A DNA stretch of 64,000 nt, taken from contig NZ_RHNS01000009.1 of assembly GCF_003946305.1 (NCBI RefSeq), positions 1 to 64,000 on the forward strand, in the 5' to 3' direction. Below are positions 8,359 to 17,874 of the stretch, one piece after another (position 1 is the first letter of the stretch; each line of letters begins with the position of its first letter). Under the pieces are notes generated by a model. That model ran no database searches, was not told the origin of the DNA, and was given only the letters and a program-made list of their open reading frames with translations. The DNA comes from Lacticaseibacillus porcinae. Its GTDB lineage: Bacteria; Bacillota; Bacilli; Lactobacillales; Lactobacillaceae. A program made the position numbers and the translations under genes.

Positions 8359-9096
8359 ATGGCAGAGTGGCCAATGGGCGTTGAATCAGAATGTGTAGAT
8401 CCAGATTCTTTTGAAGAAGTTCCCGAGAATGAACGGCACGTAGATGAGGGAGTTGCGAATTACTTGCGACTAAGTCTTACAATTGATCGTAAGAAATTAC
8501 TTAATGAACATGTTGGTGATGAAGAGGCTGTCGTCCTCATGAAAAATCCTAGTACAGGAACTAATATTACAAGCGATCCGACGTTGGACAATTTAGTTAA
8601 ATACATGCCACAAAAATTCGGAATCATTAACTGTGTCAATACTACACCTGTTGTAACGCCTGATAAGACAGATTTGGACAACTCAGTCAATACAAAGAGG
8701 CTGTCGAATAAATCTATCCAGGAATTGAACTTATCAAAAATCAAGGCATTGCTTAGCAAAAATACCCATCCTACATTGATTCTGGCTACGGGAAAATTGG
8801 ATGACATGGCGAACCTAGGAACCATATATGACTCGTTAGTAACAGAAATCAAAACAATTCGGAAGGAAGCTTACTTTGAAATAAAATGGTTTAATCAAAC
8901 TCGAGATACGAAGGTGCCGACTGGTTGTCATCCCGGATACGTAACGCCATCTGAGCGTCCTAATGAGGATGATCCTGCTCGTGTAGCCTACGTACAATAC
9001 ATCGGGAATGATGAGAAAGGTGAACAAACACCTGGTGAAAATCCTGAAAAGTTCGAATATATTCTCAGCTCCGTAGAAGATGATCAGTTAAATTAA
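8359..9096 (+). CDS. DUF1643-family protein
   Basis: This is a 245-residue soluble protein. Residues about 35-110 resemble DUF1643, a family of unknown biochemical function often found on mobile or accessory DNA: the motif KNPSTGTNITSDPT corresponds to the family's LNPSTAD...DPT signature and is followed by a FGI..CVNTTPVVTP stretch. The C-terminal third is acidic and not recognised. The ribosome site GGAG lies at 8347-8350. The codon and base composition is more AT-rich than in neighbouring core genes, consistent with acquisition. It is a single-gene unit with its own terminator and lies next to a truncated gene duplicate, so the area has been rearranged. Confidence 0.65.
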   Translation: MAEWPMGVESECVDPDSFEEVPENERHVDEGVANYLRLSLTIDRKKLLNEHVGDEEAVVLMKNPSTGTNITSDPTLDNLVKYMPQKFGIINCVNTTPVVTPDKTDLDNSVNTKRLSNKSIQELNLSKIKALLSKNTHPTLILATGKLDDMANLGTIYDSLVTEIKTIRKEAYFEIKWFNQTRDTKVPTGCHPGYVTPSERPNEDDPARVAYVQYIGNDEKGEQTPGENPEKFEYILSSVEDDQLN

Positions 9097-9139
9097 ACAC
9101 TAGAAAATAAACAGAATCACTTGAGTACTTAAACGACGC

Positions 9140-9180
9140 AAAATCACCCCGTTGTTTAACACTCGGGTGATTTTGTCTTT
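9140..9180 (+). terminator. intrinsic terminator after the DUF1643 gene
   Basis: AAAATCACCC and GGGTGATTTT form a stem with a 15-base loop, followed by TTTTGTCTTT. It could work on both strands. Confidence 0.8.
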
Positions 9181-9196
9181 ACCGACGGATGTTCCT

Positions 9197-9411
9197 GTGC
9201 TACCACAGATGAAATTTTAACCAAAAATCAGAAGGCCAGCACAATGGGGAATGCTCAAGGGTTGAACAATTTGGAAACATTGCGGCGGGCACCAGGATTT
9301 TTCAAGTATGCGGAGCACTCAGTTGCCGTTCACAGCTTCAAAGTTGCGGCAATCGCCCAAATGCTCGGCGACATCGAAGAGCACGCTGGCAACATCGTTA
9401 ACTGGCAGCGG
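9197..9411 (+). repeat. direct repeat copy 1: 5' end of the HD-hydrolase gene
   Basis: This segment is nearly identical to 11309-11531. It includes the -10 region, the ribosome site and the first 56 codons of the gene at 11355, with a 9-base in-frame deletion after the start. The match stops abruptly after AACTGGCAGCG. The -35 element of the intact gene is not included. Confidence 0.9.
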
Positions 9412-9420
9412 CTGCTGGAA
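9244..9420 (+). pseudogene. truncated duplicate of the YfbR-like HD hydrolase
   Basis: The frame encodes the start of the HD-hydrolase found intact at 11355-11987, including LNNLETLRRAPGFFKYAEHS, but leaves homology after NWQRL. Translation would continue into unrelated residues. The catalytic HD pair and everything after it are missing, so the product cannot be a working nucleotidase. Point differences from the intact copy (for example AVHS for AAHS, AAIAQM for AEIAQL) show it has been diverging for some time. An intrinsic terminator follows immediately. Confidence 0.85.
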
Positions 9421-9444
9421 AATGAGCAGAATCAGCTGAGAATT

Positions 9445-9478
9445 AAAAACGACGGAGGTTTACTTCGTTGTTTTTTTG
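9445..9478 (+). terminator. intrinsic terminator after the truncated HD gene
   Basis: AAAAACGACG pairs with CGTTGTTTTT (one wobble) and is followed by a T-run. The segment 9427-9453 before it resembles 9112-9138 downstream of the DUF1643 gene, so the two 3' ends look duplicated. Confidence 0.75.
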
Positions 9479-9499
9479 TTGCGTCGATTTGTGGGTCTG

Positions 9500-10318
9500 C
9501 TAATCCATGGTCGATGTCGTCAGCGTGTAATCTTGAGCCAACGAGTCAAAATCAACTTGGAAGCTCGACTGAAAAGCTTTAAAGCTACTTTTTTGATTTA
9601 ACTTTTTGCTGCTTGAGTTGAAATCAGGCATGGATTTGACAATCACGCCAGTGCCATCTGCGAATAGAAAATACCGAGTCAAGCGCACGTATGAGCGACT
9701 TTCCTTAGGATTGGGAATATCAAACACATAGCCGGTTTGGGTACTGCCGATGTTTTCTTGCTTAAAAACTTTGACTAAGTTCAAAGCATTCGCGTCACCG
9801 TCAGCATCAAAATCACCGATCAAATTCCCGTATAGCTGCAACGTGCCGTAAAGATAATCGTGGTCCTTTTTGCCACTGAAGTCGGCAATCGTGTGGGGAT
9901 AACCGTCAGCGGTAACACTAGGTGTGACGATGTGATCATTCACGGTTTCACTGACTCTGAAGCGACTGTTGACACTTAAGTGATACCCGTTAGAAAAGGT
10001 GACGTCATGACCTTTCACTGTGGCCACCAGATTACGCGTCTTATCCACAGCAGCAGTGCGCTTGAGACCGGCTACTTTCAAGGCGTAATTGTCGACAAAT
10101 TTTCTTGGTTTTACCTTGCGTAGGCTGCTACGATGCTCAGCCACGTGGATATCGCTCTCCACTTGTGGCCATAGACGAAAGGCTTGAGGCGTCAACGCCG
10201 CTAAAATTACAATGACGACTGTTGCGCGATTGATTTGGCGTTTGCGCTTGGTGCGCTTTTTTTTGACGAATAAACGATCGTATTCTGCATACCAAAGCAG
10301 TTTTTGCGATTTAGCCAT
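9500..10318 (-). CDS. single-pass membrane protein, function unknown
   Basis: This 272-residue protein starts MAKSQK, has a very basic cytoplasmic patch (KKKRTKRKR) and one transmembrane helix at about residues 37-55. An extracellular domain of about 210 residues follows that I do not recognise. The domain contains an acidic DFDADGD run that could bind a metal, which is speculation. The start at 10318 is set by a GAGGAGGTG ribosome site. It overlaps the stop of the upstream gene by 8 bases (ATGGCTAA), so the two are translationally coupled. The pair sits between the two copies of the HD-gene repeat. Confidence 0.75.
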   Translation of the reverse strand: MAKSQKLLWYAEYDRLFVKKKRTKRKRQINRATVVIVILAALTPQAFRLWPQVESDIHVAEHRSSLRKVKPRKFVDNYALKVAGLKRTAAVDKTRNLVATVKGHDVTFSNGYHLSVNSRFRVSETVNDHIVTPSVTADGYPHTIADFSGKKDHDYLYGTLQLYGNLIGDFDADGDANALNLVKVFKQENIGSTQTGYVFDIPNPKESRSYVRLTRYFLFADGTGVIVKSMPDFNSSSKKLNQKSSFKAFQSSFQVDFDSLAQDYTLTTSTMD

Positions 10319-11186
10319 GGGTGCGCACCTCCTCAGCATCAGTCGTCACAACCTGCGCATAGTCATTAGCGATGGCAATTGATTGTTGTTGAATGCCTAC
10401 AGCCATTTCCGTGATGGCAGCGTTAACGGCCTCATTTTCGACATCAGCTTGTTCAGCGGTGATGAATTGATCACATGATTCAACTAATGCTGGGAGCATT
10501 TTATATAAGAAGTCACCGTGTTCATTCATGACATGTGGGTGGGCCATCAGCTCTCGAAATAATTCTTGGGCAGCGTGCAGCCCACCAGTGGTTTGAAAAA
10601 TCTTCGCCAACGCTTCAGAGCGCTGAGCCTGGGTACCTAACGTCAAAATCTGTTGTTTGGCAGTGCTCATGGTTTCCCGAAATAGCTTTAATTCGTCAAC
10701 GCTGAGATGATGTGCGGCGCGATATTCGGCGATTGCTTGAGATTGGGTTACCACAGTAGTCGCTTGTTGCGTGGGCATCAAGGTGATCACAAGCTTGGCG
10801 ATTTGGGAAACCACCCAAAGTGCCAGCCACCCCCAAAGGATACCGTCTGCAACTTTGCCTGATGCATTAGCGTACATCAGCCACCAAGTGCTATAAGCGA
10901 AAATCGTTTGCGCGATACCAATGCTCGGGAGCAAGCCGACATCGCGGTAGCGTCTGGCACAAATGGCGGTACTTGGGATAATTAAGAAAGCCCGCAGTGT
11001 CAGTTGAGGAAGGATGCGGTTGCCGATCAAAGCGGCAGAGGTGACTTCAAATAACAGTAACCACGGCAGTAGCCACCAATATTCACTGCGGGTACTCAAC
11101 CCGTCAAAATTCAATGCGTTGGTGAAATAGGCGCGCAAGGCGTAAAGCTTGCTGACGCCATAATCAGGATTGTGGGGATCGATCAT
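10311..11186 (-). CDS. DUF805 membrane protein with XpaC-like C-terminal region
   Basis: This is a 291-residue protein. Residues about 15-140 form four hydrophobic segments with the DUF805 signature (FDGLSTRSEYWW near residue 27, then RRYRDVGL). The remaining half is cytoplasmic and helical, with a stretch (KMLPALVESCDQFI) that resembles the XpaC/5-bromo-4-chloroindolyl-phosphate-hydrolysis family. DUF805 proteins are membrane proteins of unknown function. The ribosome site GGAGGAGAA precedes the ATG. It is the first gene of a two-gene operon whose second gene overlaps it by 8 bases. The XpaC resemblance is weaker than the DUF805 assignment. Confidence 0.75.
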   Translation of the reverse strand: MIDPHNPDYGVSKLYALRAYFTNALNFDGLSTRSEYWWLLPWLLLFEVTSAALIGNRILPQLTLRAFLIIPSTAICARRYRDVGLLPSIGIAQTIFAYSTWWLMYANASGKVADGILWGWLALWVVSQIAKLVITLMPTQQATTVVTQSQAIAEYRAAHHLSVDELKLFRETMSTAKQQILTLGTQAQRSEALAKIFQTTGGLHAAQELFRELMAHPHVMNEHGDFLYKMLPALVESCDQFITAEQADVENEAVNAAITEMAVGIQQQSIAIANDYAQVVTTDAEEVRTHG

Positions 11187-11288
11187 GGGCTTCTCCTCCA
11201 GTCTTTACTGATTATCTCAGATGCAAAAGGTGAATTTGAATCATTTTTCGATAATTGCGATACAGGAATAATCCTTTTGTATTGATTA

Positions 11289-11317
11289 TTGCGTCCAGCC
11301 GTGCAACGTGCTACCAT
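11289..11317 (+). promoter_or_regulatory. promoter of the HD-hydrolase gene
   Basis: TTGCGT at 11289-11294 and TACCAT at 11312-11317 are spaced by 17 bases. Only the -10 half is present in the truncated duplicate at 9197. Confidence 0.55.
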
Positions 11318-11531
11318 AGATAAAATTTTAACCAAAAATCAGGAGGCCAGCACAATGGGGATGCATCAATATATTCAAGGGTTGAACAATTTGGAAACAT
11401 TGCGGCGGGCACCAGGATTTTTCAAGTATGCAGAGCACTCAGTTGCCGCTCATAGCTTCAAAGTGGCGGAAATCGCGCAACTGCTTGGCGATATCGAAGA
11501 ACACGCCGGCAACACGGTTAACTGGCAGCGC
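11309..11531 (+). repeat. direct repeat copy 2 (within the intact HD gene)
   Basis: This is the partner of the repeat at 9197-9411. Together the copies flank about 1.9 kb containing the two minus-strand membrane-protein genes, so recombination between them could delete that cassette and leave a single hydrolase gene. Confidence 0.9.
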
Positions 11532-11987
11532 CTTTACGAAAAGGCGCTCAACCACGACTACACCGAACGCTTCATTGGCGACATCAAAACACCAGTAAAG
11601 TACGCAACGCCGGAATTGCGGGAAATGTTAGCTGATGTCGAAGATAAAATGACGGAAAACTTCATTCAAGATGAAATTCCTGAAGAATACCAGGCTATTT
11701 ATCGCCGACGCTTGTCTGAAGGCAAAGACGATACCCTTGAAGGGGAACTGCTGTCGATTTCCGATAAAGTCGACTTGTTATATGAAGCCTTCGGTGAAAT
11801 CGAAAAAGGCAATCCAGAACGCGTCTTCGTCAATATTTACACTGAAAGCCTCACGGTGATCGCCAGTTTTGATCAACGGCCTAGCGTGAAGTACTTCATG
11901 AAAGAGATCTTGCCTGACATGTTAAATGAAGAATTCGCTGACCGCGATATGTTGACCAAGCTCACCCGCGCCATCATGAAGCACTAA
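11355..11987 (+). CDS. YfbR-like HD-domain hydrolase (5'-deoxynucleotidase family)
   Basis: The 210 residues match the YfbR/HD-domain family, which dephosphorylates deoxynucleoside monophosphates. The first metal His is in AEHSVAAHS near residue 27 and the HD pair is in LNHDYTE near residue 66. Later acidic residues (SDKVDLLYEA) complete the usual site. The longer frame begins at 11289, but AGGAGG at 11341-11346 sets the ATG at 11355, and the conserved protein begins there. Its 5' third is duplicated as a broken copy 2.1 kb upstream. The next gene starts 3 bases after the stop, so it is probably co-transcribed. Confidence 0.85.
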   Translation: MGMHQYIQGLNNLETLRRAPGFFKYAEHSVAAHSFKVAEIAQLLGDIEEHAGNTVNWQRLYEKALNHDYTERFIGDIKTPVKYATPELREMLADVEDKMTENFIQDEIPEEYQAIYRRRLSEGKDDTLEGELLSISDKVDLLYEAFGEIEKGNPERVFVNIYTESLTVIASFDQRPSVKYFMKEILPDMLNEEFADRDMLTKLTRAIMKH

Positions 11988-11990
11988 CCG

Positions 11991-12704
11991 ATGAAAAAAT
12001 TCAAACGTTGGCTCATTGGTATCATCGTTGTGATTCTCGTGGCTTTGATCGGTGGGCAACTATACTTAAAGTCTGCGGCACATGCACCAACACCCTCGGC
12101 AGCGACAGCACAAAAGCAAGCGACCACGAAGAATGGCGTCTTATATTTCGGCAAACGATCTGCCAAACTTACCATCGTCATGTACCCAGGTGCGCTGGTC
12201 GACCCTGGAGCCTACAGCATTTGGGCATCACAAGTTGCAAAAGCTGGCTATCGCGTCGCTATTGTGAGCTTTCCCGATGACCTTGCAGTATTGAAACCCA
12301 ATGCTGCCTCACAAGTGGTGAAGTCAGGTCATCCTTATGTGATCGGTGGGCATTCCCTTGGTGGTGTGATGGCCAGTCGCTACGCTGCCAAACATAAACA
12401 AAATCTCAAAGGGGTATTTTTCCTTGCCAGTTACCCTGATGCCAAAGGTAAACTTACTGGCAATCTCCCGGTGTTGTCGTTGACCGCTAGTCGCGATGGC
12501 GTCTTAAATTTCGATGCTTGGCGCAAAGCAAAAAAGAATTTACCGACGGCGACGACTACTTACAAGCAGTTGCAAGGTGGCAATCACGCGGGCTTTGGCA
12601 GTTATGGCAAACAGTCAGGCGACCGCACAGCCACCACCACCAATCAAGTGCAACAACAATGGATCGCCACCCAGCTCACGACATGGCTGGACACCCTTCA
12701 ATAA
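11991..12704 (+). CDS. membrane-anchored alpha/beta hydrolase
   Basis: The 237-residue protein has an N-terminal signal anchor at about residues 7-27 followed by an extracytoplasmic alpha/beta-hydrolase fold. The nucleophile elbow GGHSLGG carries the catalytic Ser near residue 122. TASRDG supplies the probable Asp region and GGNHAGFG the probable catalytic His. The oxyanion-type strand VMYPGALVDP precedes them. The substrate is unknown. The family includes dienelactone-hydrolase-like esterases. The ATG lies 3 bases after the HD-hydrolase stop and lacks a good ribosome site, which suggests translational coupling. Confidence 0.82.
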   Translation: MKKFKRWLIGIIVVILVALIGGQLYLKSAAHAPTPSAATAQKQATTKNGVLYFGKRSAKLTIVMYPGALVDPGAYSIWASQVAKAGYRVAIVSFPDDLAVLKPNAASQVVKSGHPYVIGGHSLGGVMASRYAAKHKQNLKGVFFLASYPDAKGKLTGNLPVLSLTASRDGVLNFDAWRKAKKNLPTATTTYKQLQGGNHAGFGSYGKQSGDRTATTTNQVQQQWIATQLTTWLDTLQ

Positions 12705-12771
12705 TTCCTGCAAACTACCTTGACGCATGTGTTAAGATTTAGAAGTTAAGCACTGGAAAGAAGGGAAAATC

Positions 12772-12885
12772 ATGGCCAAATATACCGTTGAATTATCTGC
12801 AGAAGACTTGCAAATGATCAAAGACTGCCACGCCAAGAACCCGTCCATCATGCATGCGATGGACAACGCCAAAGAAAGCAAATAA
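12772..12885 (+). CDS. 37-residue small protein, function unknown
   Basis: This short frame encodes MAKYTVELSAEDLQMI and 21 further residues, ending in AKESK. It has a convincing ribosome site (GAAAGAAGGG, 7 bases before the ATG) and normal codon use. The protein is soluble, mixed-charge and probably helical, with a single Cys. I do not recognise it. It sits between the alpha/beta hydrolase and the LexA-type box of uvrB, and could be the last gene of the hydrolase transcript or a separate unit. Confidence 0.65.
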   Translation: MAKYTVELSAEDLQMIKDCHAKNPSIMHAMDNAKESK

Positions 12886-12912
12886 TCACAGCTTTTCCTA
12901 ACGGTGAGTTAG

Positions 12913-12926
12913 CGAAAGTATGTTCG
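12913..12926 (+). promoter_or_regulatory. LexA/DinR-type SOS box of uvrBA
   Basis: CGAAAGTATGTTCG differs at one position from the Gram-positive SOS consensus CGAACRNRYGTTCG. It ends 6 bases before a -10 element TAAAAT at 12933-12938, the expected place for repression. uvrB is a standard LexA target in Firmicutes. Confidence 0.8.
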
Positions 12927-12950
12927 CTGTGGTAAAATAGAAGCAGTCCA

Positions 12951-12977
12951 AAAGTCGGCCTAGTTCCGACTTTTTTT
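12951..12977 (+). terminator. terminator-like hairpin between the SOS promoter and uvrB
   Basis: AAAGTCGG and CCGACTTT enclose a 7-base loop and are followed by a T-run. It lies downstream of the probable uvrB -10 element and 20 bases before the start codon, so it may attenuate uvrB transcription or end a transcript from the small upstream gene. Confidence 0.75.
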
Positions 12978-12996
12978 ACGCAAGGAGGTAGTTTTA

Positions 12997-15009
12997 ATGA
13001 TCGAGCGCATGGCAGACCGCAAGTTTGAATTGGTGTCACCTTACAAACCCGCTGGGGATCAACCCCAAGCCATTGAGAAGTTGACCCAAGGCTTTTTGAA
13101 TGGGGAGAAAGAACAGATCCTACTCGGGGCCACTGGTACGGGGAAAACCTTCACCATGTCCAATGTGATCGCCAATTTAAACAAGCCGACGTTGATCTTG
13201 TCGCACAACAAAACCTTAGCTGGCCAATTGTATGGGGAATTCAAGGAATTCTTCCCGCATAACGCCGTTGAGTATTTTGTGTCGTATTATGATTACTACC
13301 AACCTGAAGCGTATGTCCCAAGTTCTGATACTTACATTGAAAAAGACTCCGCCATTAACGACGAAATCGATAAACTCCGGCACTCAGCGACTAGCGCCTT
13401 GCTCGAACGCAATGATGTGATCGTTGTGGCGTCGGTGTCTTCCATCTTTGGGTTAGGGTCACCGACTGAATACCGCGACCACGTCTTGTCGTTGCGGGTC
13501 GGCATGGAGATCGATCGCAACACCTTACTGCGGCAATTGGTGGATATTCAATTTGACCGCAATGATATTGACTTTCAACGTGGGCGTTTCCGTGTCCGTG
13601 GCGATGTGGTAGAAATTTTCCCGGCTAGCCGCGATGATCATGCAATCCGGGTGGAATTTTTCGGGGATGAAATCGATCGGATCGTGGAAGTTGACGCGTT
13701 GACTGGCGAAGTCGTCGGCACCCGCCAACATGTGTCCATTTTCCCAGCGACGCACTTTATGACCTCTGATGATCAAATGGAAAAAGGGATCGAACGCATC
13801 GCCGCAGAACTTGACGACCGCCTCAAAGAATTACGCGGTGAAGGAAAGCTGCTGGAAGCAGAACGCCTCGAGCAGCGCACTAACTATGACCTGGAAATGT
13901 TGCGGGAAATGGGTTACACCAACGGGATCGAAAACTACTCCCGACATATGGAAGGTCGCAAACAAGGCGAACCACCATTTACGTTGCTGGATTTCTTCCC
14001 TAAAGACTTCAATATCATGGTCGATGAATCTCATGTCACCATGCCACAGATCCGCGGGATGTATAACGGGGACCGCGCCCGTAAGCAAACTTTGATCGAT
14101 TACGGCTTCCGCTTGCCTTCAGCGCTTGATAACCGCCCGCTGATGTTGCCAGAATTTGAAAAACATGTGAACCGCATTTTATATGTCTCGGCTACGCCTG
14201 GTCCTTATGAAATGGACCGTGTCCCATCAAAAGACATCGCTGAACAGATCATTCGTCCAACTGGATTGCTGGATCCGGTGATCGAAGTACGACCGATCAT
14301 GGGTCAAATCGATGACTTGGTGTCTGAGATCAACAAGCGTATCGAAAAGAAGGAACGTGTCTTCGTCACCACGTTGACCAAGAAAATGGCGGAAGATTTA
14401 ACCGACTACCTGAAAGAACTCGGGATTCATGTCCGTTACTTGCATTCAGACATCAAAACGTTAGAGCGGACTCAGATCATTCGCGATTTGCGGTTAGGGA
14501 AATTCGACGTGTTGATCGGGATCAACTTGTTGCGTGAAGGGATCGATGTCCCGGAAGTGTCGTTGATCGCGATTTTGGATGCCGACAAAGAAGGCTTCTT
14601 GCGCGCCGAGCGTTCATTGATCCAAACCATCGGCCGCGCCTCCCGTAATTCACACGGGAAAGTCATTATGTATGCCGATAAAATGACCGACTCAATGAAT
14701 GCGGCGATCACCGAAACCAAGCGTCGGCGCACGATTCAAGAGCAGTTCAACAAAGATCATGGCATCACGCCAAAAACGATCATCAAGCCGATCCGCGATG
14801 CCATCACTTCGATTGATAAGTCTGGCGCCGATGTCGGCGATAAAGATAAGAGTTTTGCTGAAGTTGACCTTAAAGATATGACCAAGAAAGAACGCACGGC
14901 GTTGATCGCCAACTTGGAAGGGCAAATGCAAGCAGCCGCTAAGAAGTTAGACTTCGAACAAGCGGCTACCTTGCGCGATACGATCCTCGAATTGAAAGCA
15001 GGCATGTAA
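12997..15009 (+). CDS. uvrB: excinuclease ABC subunit B
   Basis: UvrB is the damage-verifying helicase-like subunit of nucleotide-excision repair. It is loaded by UvrA and recruits UvrC. Walker A GATGTGKT lies at residues 44-51, the beta-hairpin region ([12 protein letters not shown]) near 100, the DESH box near 345, helicase motif VI (QTIGRASRN) near 545, and the UVR motif that contacts UvrC ([18 protein letters not shown]) at the C-terminus. The 670-residue length is normal. The ribosome site AAGGAGGT precedes the ATG. The stop codon is one base from the uvrA start, giving a two-gene repair operon controlled by the upstream SOS box. Confidence 0.98.
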   Translation: MIERMADRKFELVSPYKPAGDQPQAIEKLTQGFLNGEKEQILLGATGTGKTFTMSNVIANLNKPTLILSHNKTLAGQLYGEFKEFFPHNAVEYFVSYYDYYQPEAYVPSSDTYIEKDSAINDEIDKLRHSATSALLERNDVIVVASVSSIFGLGSPTEYRDHVLSLRVGMEIDRNTLLRQLVDIQFDRNDIDFQRGRFRVRGDVVEIFPASRDDHAIRVEFFGDEIDRIVEVDALTGEVVGTRQHVSIFPATHFMTSDDQMEKGIERIAAELDDRLKELRGEGKLLEAERLEQRTNYDLEMLREMGYTNGIENYSRHMEGRKQGEPPFTLLDFFPKDFNIMVDESHVTMPQIRGMYNGDRARKQTLIDYGFRLPSALDNRPLMLPEFEKHVNRILYVSATPGPYEMDRVPSKDIAEQIIRPTGLLDPVIEVRPIMGQIDDLVSEINKRIEKKERVFVTTLTKKMAEDLTDYLKELGIHVRYLHSDIKTLERTQIIRDLRLGKFDVLIGINLLREGIDVPEVSLIAILDADKEGFLRAERSLIQTIGRASRNSHGKVIMYADKMTDSMNAAITETKRRRTIQEQFNKDHGITPKTIIKPIRDAITSIDKSGADVGDKDKSFAEVDLKDMTKKERTALIANLEGQMQAAAKKLDFEQAATLRDTILELKAGM

Positions 15010-15010
15010 A

Positions 15011-17869
15011 TTGGCAAATGATAAAATTGTGATCCATGGCGCTCGCGCCCACAACTTAAAAGACGTCGACGTCACCATTCCCCGCAACAAGTTAGTCGTG
15101 ATGACGGGCTTGTCAGGGTCTGGGAAGTCGAGTTTGGCGTTTGATACGCTGTATGCAGAAGGCCAACGCCGCTATGTGGAAAGCTTGTCAGCGTATGCCC
15201 GGCAATTCTTAGGGCAAATGGACAAACCTGATGTCGATTCCATTGACGGCTTGTCACCAGCGATTTCCATCGATCAAAAAACCACTTCCAAAAACCCCCG
15301 TTCCACTGTCGGTACGGTCACTGAGATCAACGACTATTTGCGGTTGCTGTGGGCGCGTATCGGTCATCCCATTTGTCCAAACGACGGGACGCCGATCACG
15401 AGTCAATCAGTCGAACAAATGGTCAACCGGGTCCAACAACTGGAAGAACGCTCACGGATCCAAATCTTAAGTCCCATTGTCCGCCATAAAAAAGGCGCCC
15501 ATAAGAAGGTCCTTGAAAAAATCGTTCGCGAAGGCTATGTCCGCATGCGTGTCGATGGCGAAGTGATGGATGCCAACGCTGATTTTGAAATGGACAAAAA
15601 CAAAAATCACGATATCGATATCGTCATCGACCGGATCGTGGTCAAACATGGGGATGCGGATAACCGCAGTCGTTTGTTTGATTCTTTTGAAGCAGCACTA
15701 CGGTTGAGTGAAGGTTATGCGACGGTTGATGTCATCGGAGGCGTTCCGTTGGTGTTCTCTGAACATTTTGCCTGCCCGATTTGCGGATTTACCATCGGGG
15801 TCTTAGAACCACGGCTGTTTTCCTTCAACGCCCCATTCGGCGCTTGTCCTGAATGTGATGGGTTAGGGATGAAACTTGATGTCGATGTCGACTTAGTGAT
15901 CCCTGATCGCAGCTTGACCATCGATCAAGGGGCCGTGGCGCCTTGGAGTTCGGCGACGGCAAATTATTATCCCTCCATGTTACGTCAAGCATGTGATGCC
16001 TTCGGGGTGCCGCGCGACAAACCTTGGAAAGACTTGACGAAAGCCCAACAAGACCTGGTGTTATATGGGTCCAAAGGCAAAGAATTCCATTTCCATGCAG
16101 ATTCTGATTTCGGCGTTAAAGATGTCGATGCCGCCTTTGAAGGCGTCATGAAAAACGTTGAACGGCGCTACCACTCCAATAACTATGCTTTTGGTTCTGA
16201 TCAAATGCGGCAATACATGACTGCTTTAACTTGCCCTGTATGTCATGGCAAGCGGCTGAACCGCCAAGCGTTAGCCGTTAAAGTCGAAGGCCAAGACATC
16301 GCAGAAGCAAGTGACTTGTCGATCAAAGACGCGATCCCATTTTTCCAAAGCATCACCCTGTCTGACAGTGAAAAAATGATCGCCCAACCGATCGTCAAAG
16401 AAGTCAACGACCGCTTAAGTTTCTTGCAAAACGTTGGCCTTGATTACTTGACCTTGTCACGGGCTGCCGGCACCTTGTCTGGTGGGGAAGCCCAACGGAT
16501 TCGTTTGGCAACGCAAATCGGCTCGAATTTATCTGGGGTGTTATACATTTTGGATGAACCATCCATCGGGTTGCACCAACGCGATAACGACCGGTTGATC
16601 CGCTCATTGAAGAAAATGCGCGACCTTGGCAACACCTTGATCGTTGTCGAACATGATGAAGACACGATGTTAGCCGCAGATTACTTGATCGATGTCGGTC
16701 CAGGTGCTGGGGATAACGGGGGTCGCATCATGGCGGCTGGCACCCCTAAGCAAGTGATGCGCTCGCGCAAGTCGTTGACTGGTCAGTACTTATCAGGGAA
16801 GAAATTTATCCCAGTCCCTGAAACTCGTCGCTCTGGCAATGGTCAAAAGATCTCCATTTTAGGCGCTGCTGACCACAACTTGAAAAACATCGACGTTGAC
16901 TTCCCATTAGGTGAATTCGTCGCCGTGACTGGGGTATCAGGTTCTGGTAAGTCGACGTTAGTGAACTCGATTTTAAAGCGAGCCTTAGCCCAGAAGCTTT
17001 ACCGCAACTCGGCCAAGCCTGGTAAGTATTCAGAAATCAAAGGCTGGGATCAAATCGAAAAACTCGTCGATATCGATCAAAGTCCTATCGGTCGCACACC
17101 ACGTTCAAACCCGGCAACCTACACTGGCGTCTTCAACGATATTCGCGCCTTGTTTGCCCAAACCAATGAGGCCAAGCTCCGCGGCTACACCCAAGGACGC
17201 TTCTCCTTCAACGTCAAAGGCGGCCGCTGTGAAAACTGTAAAGGCGACGGGATCATCAAAATCGAAATGAACTTCTTACCCGATGTATATGTGCCTTGTG
17301 AAGTTTGCCATGGCAAACGTTACAACTCTGAAACCTTGGAAGTCACCTACAAAGGCAAGTCGATTTCTGATGTTTTAGATATGACCATCGATGAAGCGGT
17401 GAAGTTCTTTGCCCCAATTCCAAAAATTGCCCGCAAATTGCAAACCATCATTGATGTTGGCTTAGGCTACGTCACGATGGGGCAATCGGCAACGACGTTA
17501 TCTGGTGGGGAAGCCCAACGAATGAAGTTAGCGTCTGAACTGCAAAAGCTTTCCACTGGGAAGAACTTTTACATTTTGGATGAACCGACCACTGGGTTGC
17601 ACACTGACGATATCAAGCGACTGCTTGAAGTGTTGCAACGTTTAGTTGATGAAGGCAACACCGTCCTTGTGATCGAACATAACTTAGACGTGATCAAAAC
17701 TGCCGACTGGTTGATCGATTTAGGCCCAGAAGGCGGCGATGGCGGCGGTACTGTCATTGCCACTGGCACCCCTGAACAAATCGCTGAAGTGAAAGCTTCA
17801 TATACTGGCAAATATTTGAAGCCGATCCTTGAACGCGACAAAGCGCGAATGGCTGAACAAGCGAAATAA
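15011..17869 (+). CDS. uvrA: excinuclease ABC subunit A
   Basis: UvrA is the ATP-dependent DNA-damage sensor of nucleotide-excision repair. The 952 residues contain two ABC ATPase modules: Walker A GLSGSGKS at 33-40 and GVSGSGKST near 645, with [12 protein letters not shown] and [12 protein letters not shown] signatures. Zinc-binding Cys clusters are present (CPIC...[20 protein letters not shown]...CEVCHGKR). The reading frame requires a TTG start immediately after the uvrB stop, because the nearby ATG at 15018 is out of frame. Ribosome binding relies on a weak AAAGCAGG inside uvrB, so translation is probably coupled. A strong terminator follows. Confidence 0.98.
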   Translation: MANDKIVIHGARAHNLKDVDVTIPRNKLVVMTGLSGSGKSSLAFDTLYAEGQRRYVESLSAYARQFLGQMDKPDVDSIDGLSPAISIDQKTTSKNPRSTVGTVTEINDYLRLLWARIGHPICPNDGTPITSQSVEQMVNRVQQLEERSRIQILSPIVRHKKGAHKKVLEKIVREGYVRMRVDGEVMDANADFEMDKNKNHDIDIVIDRIVVKHGDADNRSRLFDSFEAALRLSEGYATVDVIGGVPLVFSEHFACPICGFTIGVLEPRLFSFNAPFGACPECDGLGMKLDVDVDLVIPDRSLTIDQGAVAPWSSATANYYPSMLRQACDAFGVPRDKPWKDLTKAQQDLVLYGSKGKEFHFHADSDFGVKDVDAAFEGVMKNVERRYHSNNYAFGSDQMRQYMTALTCPVCHGKRLNRQALAVKVEGQDIAEASDLSIKDAIPFFQSITLSDSEKMIAQPIVKEVNDRLSFLQNVGLDYLTLSRAAGTLSGGEAQRIRLATQIGSNLSGVLYILDEPSIGLHQRDNDRLIRSLKKMRDLGNTLIVVEHDEDTMLAADYLIDVGPGAGDNGGRIMAAGTPKQVMRSRKSLTGQYLSGKKFIPVPETRRSGNGQKISILGAADHNLKNIDVDFPLGEFVAVTGVSGSGKSTLVNSILKRALAQKLYRNSAKPGKYSEIKGWDQIEKLVDIDQSPIGRTPRSNPATYTGVFNDIRALFAQTNEAKLRGYTQGRFSFNVKGGRCENCKGDGIIKIEMNFLPDVYVPCEVCHGKRYNSETLEVTYKGKSISDVLDMTIDEAVKFFAPIPKIARKLQTIIDVGLGYVTMGQSATTLSGGEAQRMKLASELQKLSTGKNFYILDEPTTGLHTDDIKRLLEVLQRLVDEGNTVLVIEHNLDVIKTADWLIDLGPEGGDGGGTVIATGTPEQIAEVKASYTGKYLKPILERDKARMAEQAK

Positions 17870-17874
17870 CGAAT

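Noticed and set aside
9244-9582. A full 112-residue protein at 9244-9582
   Set aside because: Only the first part is homologous to the HD hydrolase. The rest reads through a terminator into sequence opposite another gene.
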